Source: Diplonema papillatum
Taxonomy: Eukaryota; Euglenozoa; Diplonemea; Diplonemida; Diplonemidae
DNA: 64,000 nt
Direction of reading: 5' to 3'
NCBI GenBank assembly: GCA_030068145.1
Contig: JAPJBO010000461.1
Span: 113,447 to 177,446 of the forward strand
The notes under the pieces were generated by a model. It made no database searches and was not told the origin of the DNA. It was given only the letters and a program-made list of their open reading frames with translations. Shown in pieces: positions 22,101 through 32,075 of the stretch (its first letter is position 1; the number at the start of each line of letters is the position of its first letter). The position numbers and the translations under genes were made by a program.

Positions 22101-25100
22101 TGGCGCGACGGCTTCCCCCTCCCCGGGGGAGAGGGGTGACGGTCTGCCGCCGCTGAGCACGCGGAAGCCGATGCGGCAGACCTTCGGGCATGCCTGCCGG
22201 CCGAGGGGCTCGACGCGGGCGCCGGCCTGCAGCAGCTGCCCGGCGGGGCCCGGCGCGAGGGAGGGGTTGGCCTCCAGGTTGTCGGCGATGCGCGCCGCGT
22301 TCAGCGACGAGAGGGCGGCGGCGGCGGCCAGGCGGTTGTTCACCGGCGCCCAGCCGGCGTCGTGCGACCACGGCGCCGCCTCGAACGCACCCACGACGGG
22401 CCCCGCAGGGGCCCCGTGGGTAGCCGCGAGGAAGTCGAAGTCTTCCAGGGACAGCAGCGCGGATTCGGATCCACCGGCGGAAGAGTCGGGGCCCCCCAGC
22501 ATGATCACGCGGCCGTTCACGAACAGGGCCGACTGCCCTGCGAGCACGCCCGCACGCCCGTGCGCACCGAACACGTCGAGGTATTGCGGCGGCGGCGAAT
22601 CGTCGGATGATCCGCAGGCGTCGCCGCCGTCGGCGGTGCAGGTGGCCGCGGGGTCCTCGGCTGGGGGCATGCCCCCGGCCGGCAGTGCGTCGAGCGACTC
22701 TTGGCAGACTCTCCTCTCGGCGCAGAGCCGGAGGAGTGTCGAGAACCCCTCTTTCAGGGCGGCCGGCGCGCTCGGGTGCGGGAGGATGGCCCCCCGGGAC
22801 TGCTTGGAATGCGTGAATCCGTCGCTTTCCAAGTAGTCGACGAGGGTCTTGGTCGTCGCTATGCCGGCCGCAGTGGTCGGATCCACGAGCAGCACGAACG
22901 TCACCGCCGCGAGCGGATCGTTTGCGATGCTGCCCCCGCCGACTCTGTCCTGCTTCATATCGGGTGACGTGTGCTTGATCCACCTGTCGTTGATTCCGTC
23001 CAGCGCCCGCAACACGGAAGGGATTTCGCCCTCGGCAACGTACACGGCTTCCTCCGTCAGAGCCGGCTGGTACGTGTCCCGCGCGTTCGATTTCTCCAAG
23101 ATCCAGTCGTAGATGCTGGCGACTTCGTCTCTGAGCTCCTTCTCGCGGACCCACGTCGTGACCCGCGCCAACTCCTCTTCGAAAAGCGGGATCAGGGCCT
23201 GCGGGTCGTTTTTCGCCACGATGCCGTTGAACAGCATCGTCGCGTCGGCGGAGAGCAGCTGCGCCTTCCGCACGGCGGCCGTGTTTGTTTCAACCTCCGC
23301 CCCGCAGCCCTCGCCCGCGATCACGTCGTCGAAGTCCGCCATTCCGATGGTTTCCCACAGGTCGCGCACTTCGTCCAGGGTCACCGCATCGGAAGCCGCG
23401 CCTGCCGGCTTCCGGCCAAGCTGCCCCAAGAACGACAGGGCGTGCATCGGCGAGACGTTCACCAGCGACTTCGTCGCGCAAACGACTGCGGCTCGGACGG
23501 TGTCGGAGTCAGTATCGGAGGCGGCGGCGTCGACGCTTCCGACAAAAATCACGCCGTGGCGGATCGGCGCGCCTTGGCGCAGGAGGTGGCCTGCGATGCC
23601 AAGCCCTGCGTAGTGGCTGCGGTCGAGCGGGTCGATGATGTGCGTCGCGCTGAACACGTTCCTTTTGGGAAACCGCGGCCCGTACGCCGAGGGCGACGCG
23701 AGCACGCTGAGCTTCTTGGGCATCCCCGCGAACGTGCCGTCCTTCTCGATGTCGACGATCCACCGCGCCGCTCCCTCCTCCATCCGCACCCGAACCGGGC
23801 CCGGCGCGCCATCCTCCGCACCGGCAGCCGCGTCGGCCGCCGACAAGTTTGCCAGCAACGCCTGCGCTTCGCCGCGGGAAAACCCCGGGAACCCTTCGGT
23901 TCCGGCGGTCAGGATCTCTTCCGTCGCGCCCAGGCGCTTTCGGTGCTCGGCCAGCAGGGCGAACAAATCGAGTGAAGACAGGTCCTCTACGTCGACCGGC
24001 TCGTTGTTGACGTACAGCGCGGACGCGCCGGGCTCTTGGGGGAAGAAGGGGTGGTTGCGCATTTCTTTCTGGATCGCCTTCTTGATGCGTTTGACGCCCG
24101 GCGACGACACGCGGGACAAGGCGTTCGCGTGCCTCGGGAAGTCTTGCGACAGGTCCTTCATCATCCCGAGGGGGTCCTCAGCGTGTTTGAGGACTTTGTA
24201 CGCGGCTTGGTAGCCGAGGTTCGGTATCTGCCAGACCTGCAGGTTGACGTCGACAACCCTCTCGGCGGAGGAGGCTTCGTCGCTTAGCTTTTGCTTGAGG
24301 TCAGCGATGGATTGCGCGTCGGCTGGGTACCTTTCCTTCACCGCCTTGAACCGGACGCCCATGATCACCTCGTCTGGGTTTTCGTCTTCCTCGCCGGCGT
24401 CGTCTTCGGCGGATTCCGCGGGGGCGGCCGCGTCTCCCTCCGTCTTCTTGTCGTCCATCGCCTTGTACTCCATGTTCTTGATCGTCATCGACACGCCGAA
24501 TCCCTGCAGCGCCATGCCTCCGTGGGGCGGCGGCGCGTCCGCCGCCGGCGCCGCGGCCAGCCGGAACACGTACGCCGCCGCGTGCTTGTCGAAGACGCTG
24601 CGCAGGTCCCCGCCGGCGCCGTTGACCAACGCCGCGCACACGACACCCGCCGGGGCGTCGTGTGCCGGCTTCTCGTGGGGCTGGAGGGGGCGGTGGTCGA
24701 AAGGGTACTCGTCAACAGGGGGCGGGGCGCCGGCCAGTTTGGACAGAGCCGCGTCGAGAGCTTCAGGGGTGGTGAGGACCTCGCCGCCGACGACCGCGAA
24801 TGGGGGAGGCGCGTCTGAGATCGAGCGGCACAGCGTCTCCTGCGCGAGGACCCTCGGCGAGTAGTAACGCGTGGACAGCGCGAACGAAAGCAGGCCCAGA
24901 GCTTCTTCGCCGCCTGCTTGCCGCGCTGCGGCGGTGGAGGCTTGGTAGGCCTCCTCCGCGGTCGACAGGTCGGAGAAGGCGGCCGCTTGGTCGGCGAAGA
25001 GCCAGAACCCGGCGGGGCCGCGGGTTTCCCTAAAATACTCGGCGGCTTCGTGGATCAAGCTCGTGTCGTTCCACTTCGCGGAGAGCGTCACCTTCGTGCT

Positions 25101-25193
25101 CTTCGCGCCCGCGGGGGCCGGCAGCAGCAGCAGCAGCAGCAGCGGCAGCGGCAGCACGAGGCCCGCCGCCCCCACTACGGCAGCGCGCCGCAT
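19155..25193 (-). CDS. UGGT: UDP-glucose:glycoprotein glucosyltransferase (ER folding sensor)
   Basis: Adds glucose from UDP-glucose to high-mannose N-glycans of misfolded glycoproteins in the ER lumen, so that lectin chaperones rebind them. Exon 1 is 25193-20343 and exon 2 is 19304-19155; the junction NQ|ES is in phase 0 (CAG|GTCTGT, AACAG|GAG), giving 1,666 residues. A signal peptide ([11 protein letters not shown], then a Leu run, cleaved near residue 30) precedes the long thioredoxin-like sensor region. The GT24 catalytic domain starts near residue 1385 with [13 protein letters not shown], has the metal-binding DxD at about 1492-1494 (FVDADQ) and ends with [12 protein letters not shown]. 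Exon 2 supplies [15 protein letters not shown] and [10 protein letters not shown], hallmarks of the family C-terminus. The ATG at 25193 is chosen because it starts the signal peptide; the frame open upstream of it belongs to a partial duplicate. No KDEL-type tail is seen. Length and motif content match functional family members. Confidence 0.97.
19305..20342 (-). other. UGGT intron (1,038 nt) carrying a satellite-like array
   Basis: GT-AG ends (GTCTGTTG ... CTCAACAG), with a CTGAC branch-point-like sequence about 20 nt before the acceptor. The middle is occupied by a tandem ATTCTCGCA array. Frames seen inside this interval do not look like the gene family. The intron is inferred from protein homology on both sides, not only from splice signals. 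Confidence 0.88.
19878..20087. repeat. ATTCTCGCA tandem array with palindromic end
   Basis: About 20 variants of a 9-12-bp unit (ATTCTCGCA, ATTCTCGCAT) run through the UGGT intron. At its end the orientation flips: TTCTCGCAC directly abuts GTGCGAGAA (18-bp palindrome, about 20051-20068), followed by a few units in reverse. A separate perfect palindrome, TATGCGAGAAT-C-ATTCTCGCATA (11-nt arms), sits at 20211-20233. Confidence 0.9.
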
Positions 25194-25380
25194 CGCAGGA
25201 CTGCCTGTCTTCTCGCGCGCCGCTTGTCTCAACCTCCGCCCCCCCCTTCCCTCGTTCTTCTTTTCTTTCCTGGATCCAGGTATATCAAAATTTAGACTGC
25301 TTCGAGTTGTTAGAAGCCGGTATTTTTGGGTTTGAGTGTTGAGCGTTGAGGCGGAGTAGTGATCACTCGTCGGCTGCAGC

Positions 25381-25570
25381 AGGGCGGTGGTCGAGCGGCA
25401 AACGGGGGGCGGGGCGCCGGCTGGTTTGGACAGGGCCGCGTCGACGGCTTCAGGGGTGGTGACGACTTCGCCGCCGACGACCGCGAATGGGGGAGGCACG
25501 TCTGAGATCGAGCGGCGCAGCGTCTCCTGTGCGAGGAGTAGTAACGCGTGGACAGCGCGAACGAACGTAC
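25381..25570 (-). pseudogene. Truncated upstream copy of an internal UGGT segment
   Basis: This stretch is a direct repeat of 24690-24880 inside UGGT exon 1 (protein [28 protein letters not shown]), with about a dozen substitutions and a 9-bp deletion (ACCCTCGGC missing). The frame happens to stay open into the UGGT start, which would make the gene appear 102 codons longer from a GTG. That extension lies outside the signal peptide and is rejected as the true N-terminus. Confidence 0.88.
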
Positions 25571-27093
25571 AGGATCCTCAGTCGTCAACTCTTATATATC
25601 CTGGGACTGCATAATATGTGCGAGTCTTTTTATTACCTGATACGTTAGGCTTTTTTTATTTTCAAATTATCACGTCGGCCCCGTCGTGACCCCTCCCTGG
25701 AAGGGTGGCAAGGACCCTCAAAATGTCGGAAATGGGCTGCCCGGGTGTCTCCGAGGAGACCCCAGGGCCTACTGTCATGGATACGAACCCACAAAACAGT
25801 TTCTGGGGTGCCTTGGCCCCGGTCTACCCCCAGTCTGGACCAACTGGTCATATTCTGAAAAAAGCCTAAAGTATCAGGTAATAAAAAGACGCTCACATAT
25901 ATAATGCTGTCTGCCGCGGTGCTAAAGTCGCTCTTGCCAGTCTTTGCTCCAGCCCGTGCCGCCTCGAGAGGCGGCAAGCCCTGAATGCCCCCCCGGCTCC
26001 GGGCTGGTGGCTCTGTTCTTATTAACGAGCCTGGGCAGGTCCAGCGCCATCATCCCTGCTCGCCTGTGCGCATCGCTACCACCTACTCACTTTGGTATCA
26101 ACAATGCACCGTTTAACCCAAAAGACGAGGACGACAGCTGCTACCGGCAAAAGAGCCTGCTGGGCAGCAAAAGCAAAACACTCGGTTGCGGGATCCGTCG
26201 CACACTTTTGCTTGCGGCAGAATCGGGGGGAATGCGGGCTAGTAAGGAGGGGAAAGAAGGTCTAACGGACGCAAAAGCAGTATGCGCCCGGTCGTGAGCC
26301 CGTGTGCTTGGCGTTGCCAGTCCTCGGGGACCATTGATTGTGTAGGAAGCGACGTGGCAGCGGGTTTTTGCTTAGAGGCTGTTCGTGATACTCTGCAGTG
26401 TTTTTGGTGCGCAATTTTGTGTAGGAAGGGAAAATTGCTCTTCCAAGAGTGCAAAAGATGAGTCAAGGTGTGCATCGGCCGCATCATGCGTTCCGGATCG
26501 ACTTTTCTCCAGAACAACAACTTCGGGCCGCGGCGCAAATGCCTCGTCCCCTTTTCCATCCTGACATGTGTCGGTTTTATTTGGCGTTGTAAATGCGTAG
26601 CATCAACCACAAGTCAGGGGGGGACAAACCGAATACTTGCCTTCTATGAGATTCCTTTTGTGCCTACCTACTATATGGCGAAACAACAATCAAGGGAACG
26701 GACTGGAAAATTGTCAACGATGAAAGAAGACTTTGTCGAGTTTGACTGGGGTTGACTTTGACACGGGAGGTAGAGGTAGAATAAGTGGGGGCGCGACAAG
26801 AGAGATATCACTCCGTGCGGAGCACGACGAAGGACCAAAACAGAAAGCAGCCGCCTTGGTGTGCTCGAAGCCCAGCAACCCCAGGAAGAGCTTCGGAGTC
26901 GAAATGGCACGATCCGTGCCCGTTATCCCCCCGACGACAGCGAGTGTCCCCCAATTCCACCCGAAAAGGCAGCTGATTTCTCGCAAGTGGGTCTCCACCG
27001 AAGGAAATTGTTGTTTGGGATATAGAGTCTCTTGTGGTTTTGCAGAGATTTTTCCGCGCGTCGTGTGCGGCCTCTCGCTGGGCGGCTGTGTTT
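25571..27093. other. Gene-free interval with a repeated border
   Basis: The sequence around 25620-25650 (CTTTTTATTACCTGATACGTTAG) and 25868-25900 (AGTATCAGGTAATAAAAAGACGC) form an inverted pair around about 220 bp, suggesting a small inserted element (about 25620-25895). A partial copy of repeat R2 lies at 26361-26410. No supported gene. Confidence 0.5.
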
Positions 27094-29361
27094 CTACACA
27101 ATCCCTAGGACACGGAGTCCCAGGCCGACCAGGTTCAGCCAAAAGGGAATGCAAACGACGGCGAAGGGAACTACGAGGGACGGCACGGTTACGTCTGTGT
27201 TGAGGTACTGCGTGGCGTCGAGGTCACCGGCCAAGAGGACGAAGAAGGTGATGAGGCAGCCGACGCTCCAGAGGTGGGGAAAGACGTCAAATGCACGCAG
27301 CTTCGACAGGAGCTGGCGCAGGATGATGAGGAAGAGGTACAGCGGCAGGAACACGACGGAAAACGGCAGCTTCGACACGATGAGCCACCGCCCGCACTTG
27401 CCGACCAGCAGGATGATGAACGCGAGGAAGCACACGAAAAGGTACAACTTCGGTGCGACCAGGTGCCGCCACGTTTCGTTGAGCTGCGTTTCGGCCTCGC
27501 GCAGGGCTTCGCTTTCGATGAAGTCGTAACCTTGGTCGAGGGTGAAGTAGATCGACCGCTGCTGGTACATGTCGAGAAATAGCGTCGCGATGATGATGAC
27601 GATGAGGAGGCACAAAACGGCGAACGGCGGGTACAGCGACGATGCGTCGGGCGCCTGCGTGCCGTCGACCGCCAGCTCGAATAGGGCGAGGAAGGCGCAC
27701 CAGAGTAGTACGCAGACGAAGAGGACGACGCGGTTCACCGCGATGTGGCTTGATATCTTCACCCACCGCGTGTGCCACAAGGACCGGTCGACTGCCAGCG
27801 CGGCAGCGCTGCAGCGGGAGAGGAGCAGCAGCAGCACGTCGACGGTCGTGGCAGCCAGGCGGAAGAACGAGACCACCATCGTCGGCAGCAGCAGCGGCCA
27901 CCAGGCGCGCGGGTAGTCGTTCGCGGCCGAAACCGCGGCCGCGATGGCGGCCCCCTGCACGTAGAACGCGAGCACCAGCAGCACCTGCAGCCGCAGGCGC
28001 CGGCGCGGCGTGTTGAAGTCGTCGAGGAGCAGCACCCGGAGGCAGTGGTACCACCCGCCCGCCGCTCGCCGGTCGCCGGCTTCGCCCAGCAGCCAAGCGT
28101 CTTCGCCTTGGCTGTCGCAGCCTGCTGCTTCTGCCACGCGGTCGCTAGACGACACGGCTCCACCGCGGGTCTCGCGTGGTGGCGGCGGCGGGCGCGCTGA
28201 ACCCCCGTCCGCTTGCACCCACAGCCCCACCGACTCTTTCTGATATGCGGCGTCGACGCCGCCGCTGCTGCTGCTGCTGCTGCTGCTGCCGCTGCTGCTG
28301 TGGGCTGGCGAAGGCCGCCGGCAGTTTTGGTCGGCACCCGCGGCCGCACCCTCCCCCAGCAGCCAGGCGCCTTCGCCTCGGCCCCCGCAGCCTGCTGCCT
28401 CTGCCCCACGGCCGCTAGACGAACCCAACCCCGACTCTTTCGGATCTTCCCCGTCGACGCCGCCGCCGCCGCTGCTGCTGTGGGCTGGCGAAGGCCGCCG
28501 GCAGTTTTGGTCGGCACCCGCGGCCGCCAGCAGCCAAGCGCCTCCGCCTCGGCCCCCGCAGCCTGCTGCTGACTCTGCCCCACGGCCGCTAGACGAACCT
28601 ACCCCCGACTCTTTCAGATCTTCCCCATCGACGCCGCCGCCGCCGCTGCTGCTGTGGGCTGGCGAAGGCCGCCGGCAGTTTCGGTCGGCACTTGCGGCTG
28701 GATTTCCGCTCGCCGTCGGCTCGATCGCACCGGCACACAGCGAAGCACAGGGGCGGTGGTGCTGGTTGCGGTGGTTTTGGTGGTGGTAGCGGGGTGGTTC
28801 GGCGGGGGCCACGTCGTCGTTGAGCAAGTCGTACACGGTCCGCCGCTTGCGGAGCTCGTACAGCTTCTGCATACGGAGCCAGCAGTACCCGAGGCTGACC
28901 TTGACGGGGGGCGCCGGCGGCGCGGCGCCGAACCCGCCCGCCGCGGGGGGGAAGTACTGTTTCACCAGCGGAGCGTACCTCCTCATCCGCCACGCCCTGG
29001 CAGTGGCCATCACCTGCGCCACCTCGTGCCGCCAGAGTTCGCGGGTGGCTTCGGTGTCGGTCGTTAGGGACGTGCGCCACCGTGCGCAGGCGATGAGTAT
29101 CCGCATCAAGTCGGCTCCGCCGAGCCACGAGAAGCACCGGACGAGTGTGTCGGGGGGCAGCGGCCGCAGGGTGCTCGCCGGCGGGTCCGCGAAAAAGCTC
29201 GCGGCGGCCCATTGGCAGCCTTCGGACGACGCTCGGCTGCCGGCCTGCGACCCTTCTTCTGCGGATCGGCCTTCTTCTGCTGCTTCGCCTCCGCTGCGGA
29301 TCGACACGCGGGCCTCTTTTCTTCTGCTGGACAACACAGACAAGGCCCAGTGGGCCTCCAT
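27094..29361 (-). CDS. F-box protein fused to a TMEM185-like multi-pass membrane domain
   Basis: 755 residues from the ATG at 29361 to TAG at 27094. Residues 67-111 form an F-box-like motif (LRPLPPDTLVRCFSWLGG, then CARWR), which would link to SCF ubiquitin ligases. Residues 225-430 are low-complexity and include three imperfect 55-60-residue repeats starting D.NCRRPSPAHSSSG at about 225, 283 and 343, rich in Ser and Gly. From about 457 to the end there are eight or so hydrophobic segments, with charged loops such as TLDQGYDFIESEALREAE. The layout resembles the TMEM185/fragile-X-F membrane family (recognised by pattern only). The F-box would face the cytosol, suggesting ubiquitin-linked control at a membrane; this is inference. 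CTG/CAG-type runs in the repeats are unstable-looking at DNA level. Confidence 0.75.
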   Translation of the reverse strand: MEAHWALSVLSSRRKEARVSIRSGGEAAEEGRSAEEGSQAGSRASSEGCQWAAASFFADPPASTLRPLPPDTLVRCFSWLGGADLMRILIACARWRTSLTTDTEATRELWRHEVAQVMATARAWRMRRYAPLVKQYFPPAAGGFGAAPPAPPVKVSLGYCWLRMQKLYELRKRRTVYDLLNDDVAPAEPPRYHHQNHRNQHHRPCASLCAGAIEPTASGNPAASADRNCRRPSPAHSSSGGGGVDGEDLKESGVGSSSGRGAESAAGCGGRGGGAWLLAAAGADQNCRRPSPAHSSSGGGGVDGEDPKESGLGSSSGRGAEAAGCGGRGEGAWLLGEGAAAGADQNCRRPSPAHSSSGSSSSSSSSGGVDAAYQKESVGLWVQADGGSARPPPPPRETRGGAVSSSDRVAEAAGCDSQGEDAWLLGEAGDRRAAGGWYHCLRVLLLDDFNTPRRRLRLQVLLVLAFYVQGAAIAAAVSAANDYPRAWWPLLLPTMVVSFFRLAATTVDVLLLLLSRCSAAALAVDRSLWHTRWVKISSHIAVNRVVLFVCVLLWCAFLALFELAVDGTQAPDASSLYPPFAVLCLLIVIIIATLFLDMYQQRSIYFTLDQGYDFIESEALREAETQLNETWRHLVAPKLYLFVCFLAFIILLVGKCGRWLIVSKLPFSVVFLPLYLFLIILRQLLSKLRAFDVFPHLWSVGCLITFFVLLAGDLDATQYLNTDVTVPSLVVPFAVVCIPFWLNLVGLGLRVLGIV

Positions 29362-29624
29362 ACCCCACCCCCCTTCTCTCGCCCTCCCTACTTGCGTGCG
29401 TGTTTTCTAGAGTGAATCTCTTGAATCACCGGGGGTTGCTTACAGCGGCTCGTCCTTCACGCGTCCGTGCGAGAAAATGCACGCGCTAAGACTGATGAAC
29501 TCGTTCCGTACGTGTTGACAGCCTGGTTTTCGTCTTGTGCACCGGGAAGGTGACTTCCGTAGCTGGTGTGGATTTGTCGCTTTTTGGCAGTATGCTGTGT
29601 CACCTTCGGTACGTTCGACCCGCC

Positions 29625-29795
29625 CCGTCGTGCCGCCGGAGTTCGCGGGTGGCTTCGGTGTCGGTCGTTAGGTGCGTGCGCGCCCGGGCGCAGGTGATGA
29701 GTGTCCGCATCAAGTCGGCTCCGCCACGAGGAGCACCGGACGAGTGTGTCGGGGGGGCAGCGGCCGCAGGGTGCTCGCCGGCGGGTCCGAACACT
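29625..29795 (-). pseudogene. Truncated upstream copy of the F-box segment
   Basis: Direct repeat of about 29022-29190 in the gene just downstream. It reads the same F-box residues (LRPLPPDTLVRC, ADLMRTLITCAR.R..LTTDTEATREL) but with small indels: the SWLG part is broken and one extra G in the G-run shifts the frame. It lies 260 bp upstream of the intact start codon. Non-functional as protein. Confidence 0.85.
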
Positions 29796-30107
29796 TTCTG
29801 CTGTTTTCCCTGTGGCATCCGTCCAGCCCCGGAGAGTCTCGGCTGGGGCTCTCCAGGGCTGTCCCAGGCACGGGCCAGCTCCGGAGCCAGCCCCCAACAA
29901 CACTGTCACGGCACTCGCACACGAACTCCCTTGGCGACGAACAAAGAGGGGAACGCGGAGGAAAAAGGCGAATAAGAGCACAAACCGGAGGAAGAAAAGA
30001 ACGAGGGGATGCAAAGGGGAGGGGATGCAAAGGGGAGGGGGGGAACAGAAGCGAAGGTTGGGCGAACGAAGGTGACTCGCGGAGCTCCCTACTCCTCGTC
30101 GATTTTC

Positions 30108-30458
30108 ACGACTGATGGATAGTAACCGGCGGCCACTCTGTATTTAATGCTGCGGCCGCGCTATCACTGACTTATTTATTAAGCCGATCCTGTCCCCTGT
30201 AACTGCACCGCATGGCCTGCCGCGTCTGTCACGGCATCTCACGTTGCACCACGGTCTAACAGGTCTCTAACCTGGAACTGCAATGAGTTGTCTGGTGCTG
30301 TGATTCACGGTATCGCGGTACATCACCGCCTATCAGGAGGGATGGACCGGCTTAATAGTTGCAGTGGAGAGCCCCACACTGGTAATCCATTTACTCTGAG
30401 GCTTGCATGGCTTAATCCTTGAATCAAGCATATGACTACTGGCAGGATCAACCAGGTT
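30108..30458 (-). rRNA. 5' fragment of small-subunit (18S) rRNA
   Basis: The minus strand starts AACCTGGTTGATCCTGCCAG, TAGTCATATGCTTG: the universal eukaryotic SSU 5' end. It then has ATTCAAGGATTAAGCCATGC, AAGCCTCAGA, which resembles euglenozoan SSU (trypanosomatid-like TTCAAGGACT..CATGCATGCCTCAGA). About 200 nt of unusual sequence follow, with hairpin potential, then CTTAATAAATAAGTCAGTGA and TTACTATCC, corresponding to the conserved ATTA..TCAGT region. After about 30110 similarity stops, so roughly the first 350 nt are present and the remaining gene is missing. It may be an orphan rDNA piece, a pseudogene, or the start of a real rDNA unit broken by assembly. Confidence 0.85.
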
Positions 30459-30912
30459 TCTTGTCACTCAAACCAGACTGGACCGAGGAAAATCTGACGA
30501 ATCAGAGATTTCCCGATACCAGAGCTTGTATCGTGTCAAGCAAACTAAAGCATCTCTAGCGTTTTGATGCGTGTGCACCTTCTTGAAGGCGCGCAGCCAC
30601 CCAGGAAATGGCATGATAACCCAGGGGGGTTGCAACTTGGCTGGTTTTCCTTCTTCCTGTGTAAAGCATTGAAATCGGTCTGAAAGCGGGCCACGCGACG
30701 CCGATGGCGCGCCGCCCTCAGCTTCAGGCCTGAGGGGGATCATCTCAACTTTCGAGACGGTTTCCTGTGTTAGGGAGTCGGTGAATTTGGGTCTCCGCTT
30801 GACGTGCGAGGGTTACTAAAGTGAAGGTTTGCTTGAAACTCCGGGGCAGGGGGGTGGGGCTGTTCACTGGAAAGAACGGCCCGCGGAGCAGGTGCCGACG
30901 GGGCACGCAAAG
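30459..30912. other. Sequence upstream of the SSU fragment
   Basis: In rRNA orientation this would be external transcribed spacer. No gene-like frame is present. A partial SR repeat (AAAGTGAAGGTTTGCTTGAA, then ACTCCGGGG) occurs at 30816-30850. Confidence 0.4.
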
Positions 30913-31113
30913 GTGAAAGGACCCTGAAAGGACCCTGAAAGGACCCTGAAAGGACCCTGAAAGGACCCTGAAAGGACCCTGAAAGGACCCTGAAAGGACC
31001 CTGAAAGGACCCTGAAAGGACCCTGAAAGGACCCTGAAAGGACCCTGAAAGGACCCTGAAAGGACCCTGAAAGGACCCTGAAAGGACCCTGAAAGGACCC
31101 TGAAAGGACCCTG
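30913..31113. repeat. 11-bp minisatellite (TGAAAGGACCC), about 18 units
   Basis: The unit repeats essentially perfectly until the last two units. Because 11 is not a multiple of 3 all frames stay open, giving false ORFs on the minus strand (GSFQGPFRVLS repeats). The array is uninterrupted and therefore likely length-polymorphic. Confidence 0.97.
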
Positions 31114-31244
31114 AAAGACCCCTGTTTTTCAGAAAAAAGAGGGGTCCCCAGGAGCTCAAAACTAGAAACCCACCACTTGGGTGGTCCTAAAATGCTCGGG
31201 AAATGCAAAATACGTGGTCGGATGCTCGTTTAGGCTGAAATAAT

Positions 31245-31480
31245 GGCTGAAGGAGGCTAGAGGGGGGAGAAATGTGAAAACGGGGTTTTGCCTAGAGGCT
31301 TTTCGTGTTTTTCTGCAGAAACAACACGACTACAAAGGTTGAACGCTTACGCCCGCCACTGAACCCAGATTCATCTGTGTTTCGTGTGGGCTACAGCACA
31401 TTTACCGCCTTTGATATTTTGCAGGTGGCAGCCTCTTCAAGTATTTACAGAGCAGGTGCTTATACAACAAAAAAACGGGT
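31245..31480 (+). repeat. Dispersed repeat R3 (copy 1), chimeric with R2
   Basis: R3 is about 240 bp and recurs at 33292-33520 and 41600-41845: GGGGCTGCCTCGTGCTCACTT at its start, CGCTTACGCCCGC and TTTCGTGTGGGCT inside, and GCAGGTGCTTATACAAA at its end. In this copy the left part is replaced by R2 (AAACGGGGTTTTGCCTAGAG). Copies 1 and 2 share an open plus-strand frame (FRVGYSTFT.FDILQ.AASSS); copy 3 is frameshifted. Confidence 0.75.
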
Positions 31481-31920
31481 GCCGATGGCGGGGCGGCGGG
31501 CGGGTGCGTGTTGAGGGCAAAGAAGCCTTTCGCAGCCTCTTCCTCTCAGCGAGACGAGCCGCGTCGGAAACGACTATCGCGCACCATGTGGTACCCCGGG
31601 CAGCAGTTGTATCGTGTGCACTGCAATGGGGACCAATGGGGGGCTGTGGGTATCTGTATAACACAAGACCCCGGGCGCGGCCACAAGAACGCTGGAAGTG
31701 GCTGCAGCGGTTGGCTGTGGGATATATGTCCAGTAGATCTGTGAAGACCGGGCGCGTATTCTCGCATCACGAGGCAGAAGCTGCGCAAAGCTGTTTTCTT
31801 CGCCAAACGTGTTTTTGCTGCGTCGCGTGGTGTATGCTGTTCTGCAATGCTTCATGGTTGCGTGTGCAACAACACACTCGTTCAGCGACAAAAAATGTAA
31901 ACCCCCCCCTCGCATAATGT

Positions 31921-32075
31921 TAAATAGCTCGTATTATTAAATAGCTCGTATTATTAAATATAGCGCGTATTATTAAATATAGCGCGTATTATTAAATATA
32001 GCGCGTATTATTAAATATAGCGCGTATTATTTAATATAGCTCGTATTACTAAATAGCTCGTATTATTAAATAGCG
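31921..32075. repeat. AT-rich 17-19-bp tandem repeat
   Basis: Units of TATTATTAAATATAGCGCG and TATTATTAAATAGCTCG alternate about nine times. A second block of the same type (TATTATTAAATATACTCG) lies at 32481-32560, ending directly at a 48-base G-run. Confidence 0.95.

Noticed and set aside
20373..25295. Long plus-strand and other-frame minus-strand ORFs across UGGT
   Set aside because: They mirror a GC-rich conserved gene on the minus strand; their sequences are Arg/Pro/Ala-rich and show no family resemblance.
25194..25499. UGGT starting 102 codons further upstream
   Set aside because: That start would be GTG, the stretch is a degenerate copy of an internal UGGT segment, and the ATG at 25193 is followed immediately by a signal peptide.
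30864..31208. Minus-strand ORF of GSFQGPFRVLS repeats
   Set aside because: Direct translation of an 11-bp minisatellite; all frames are open by arithmetic, with no other coding evidence.
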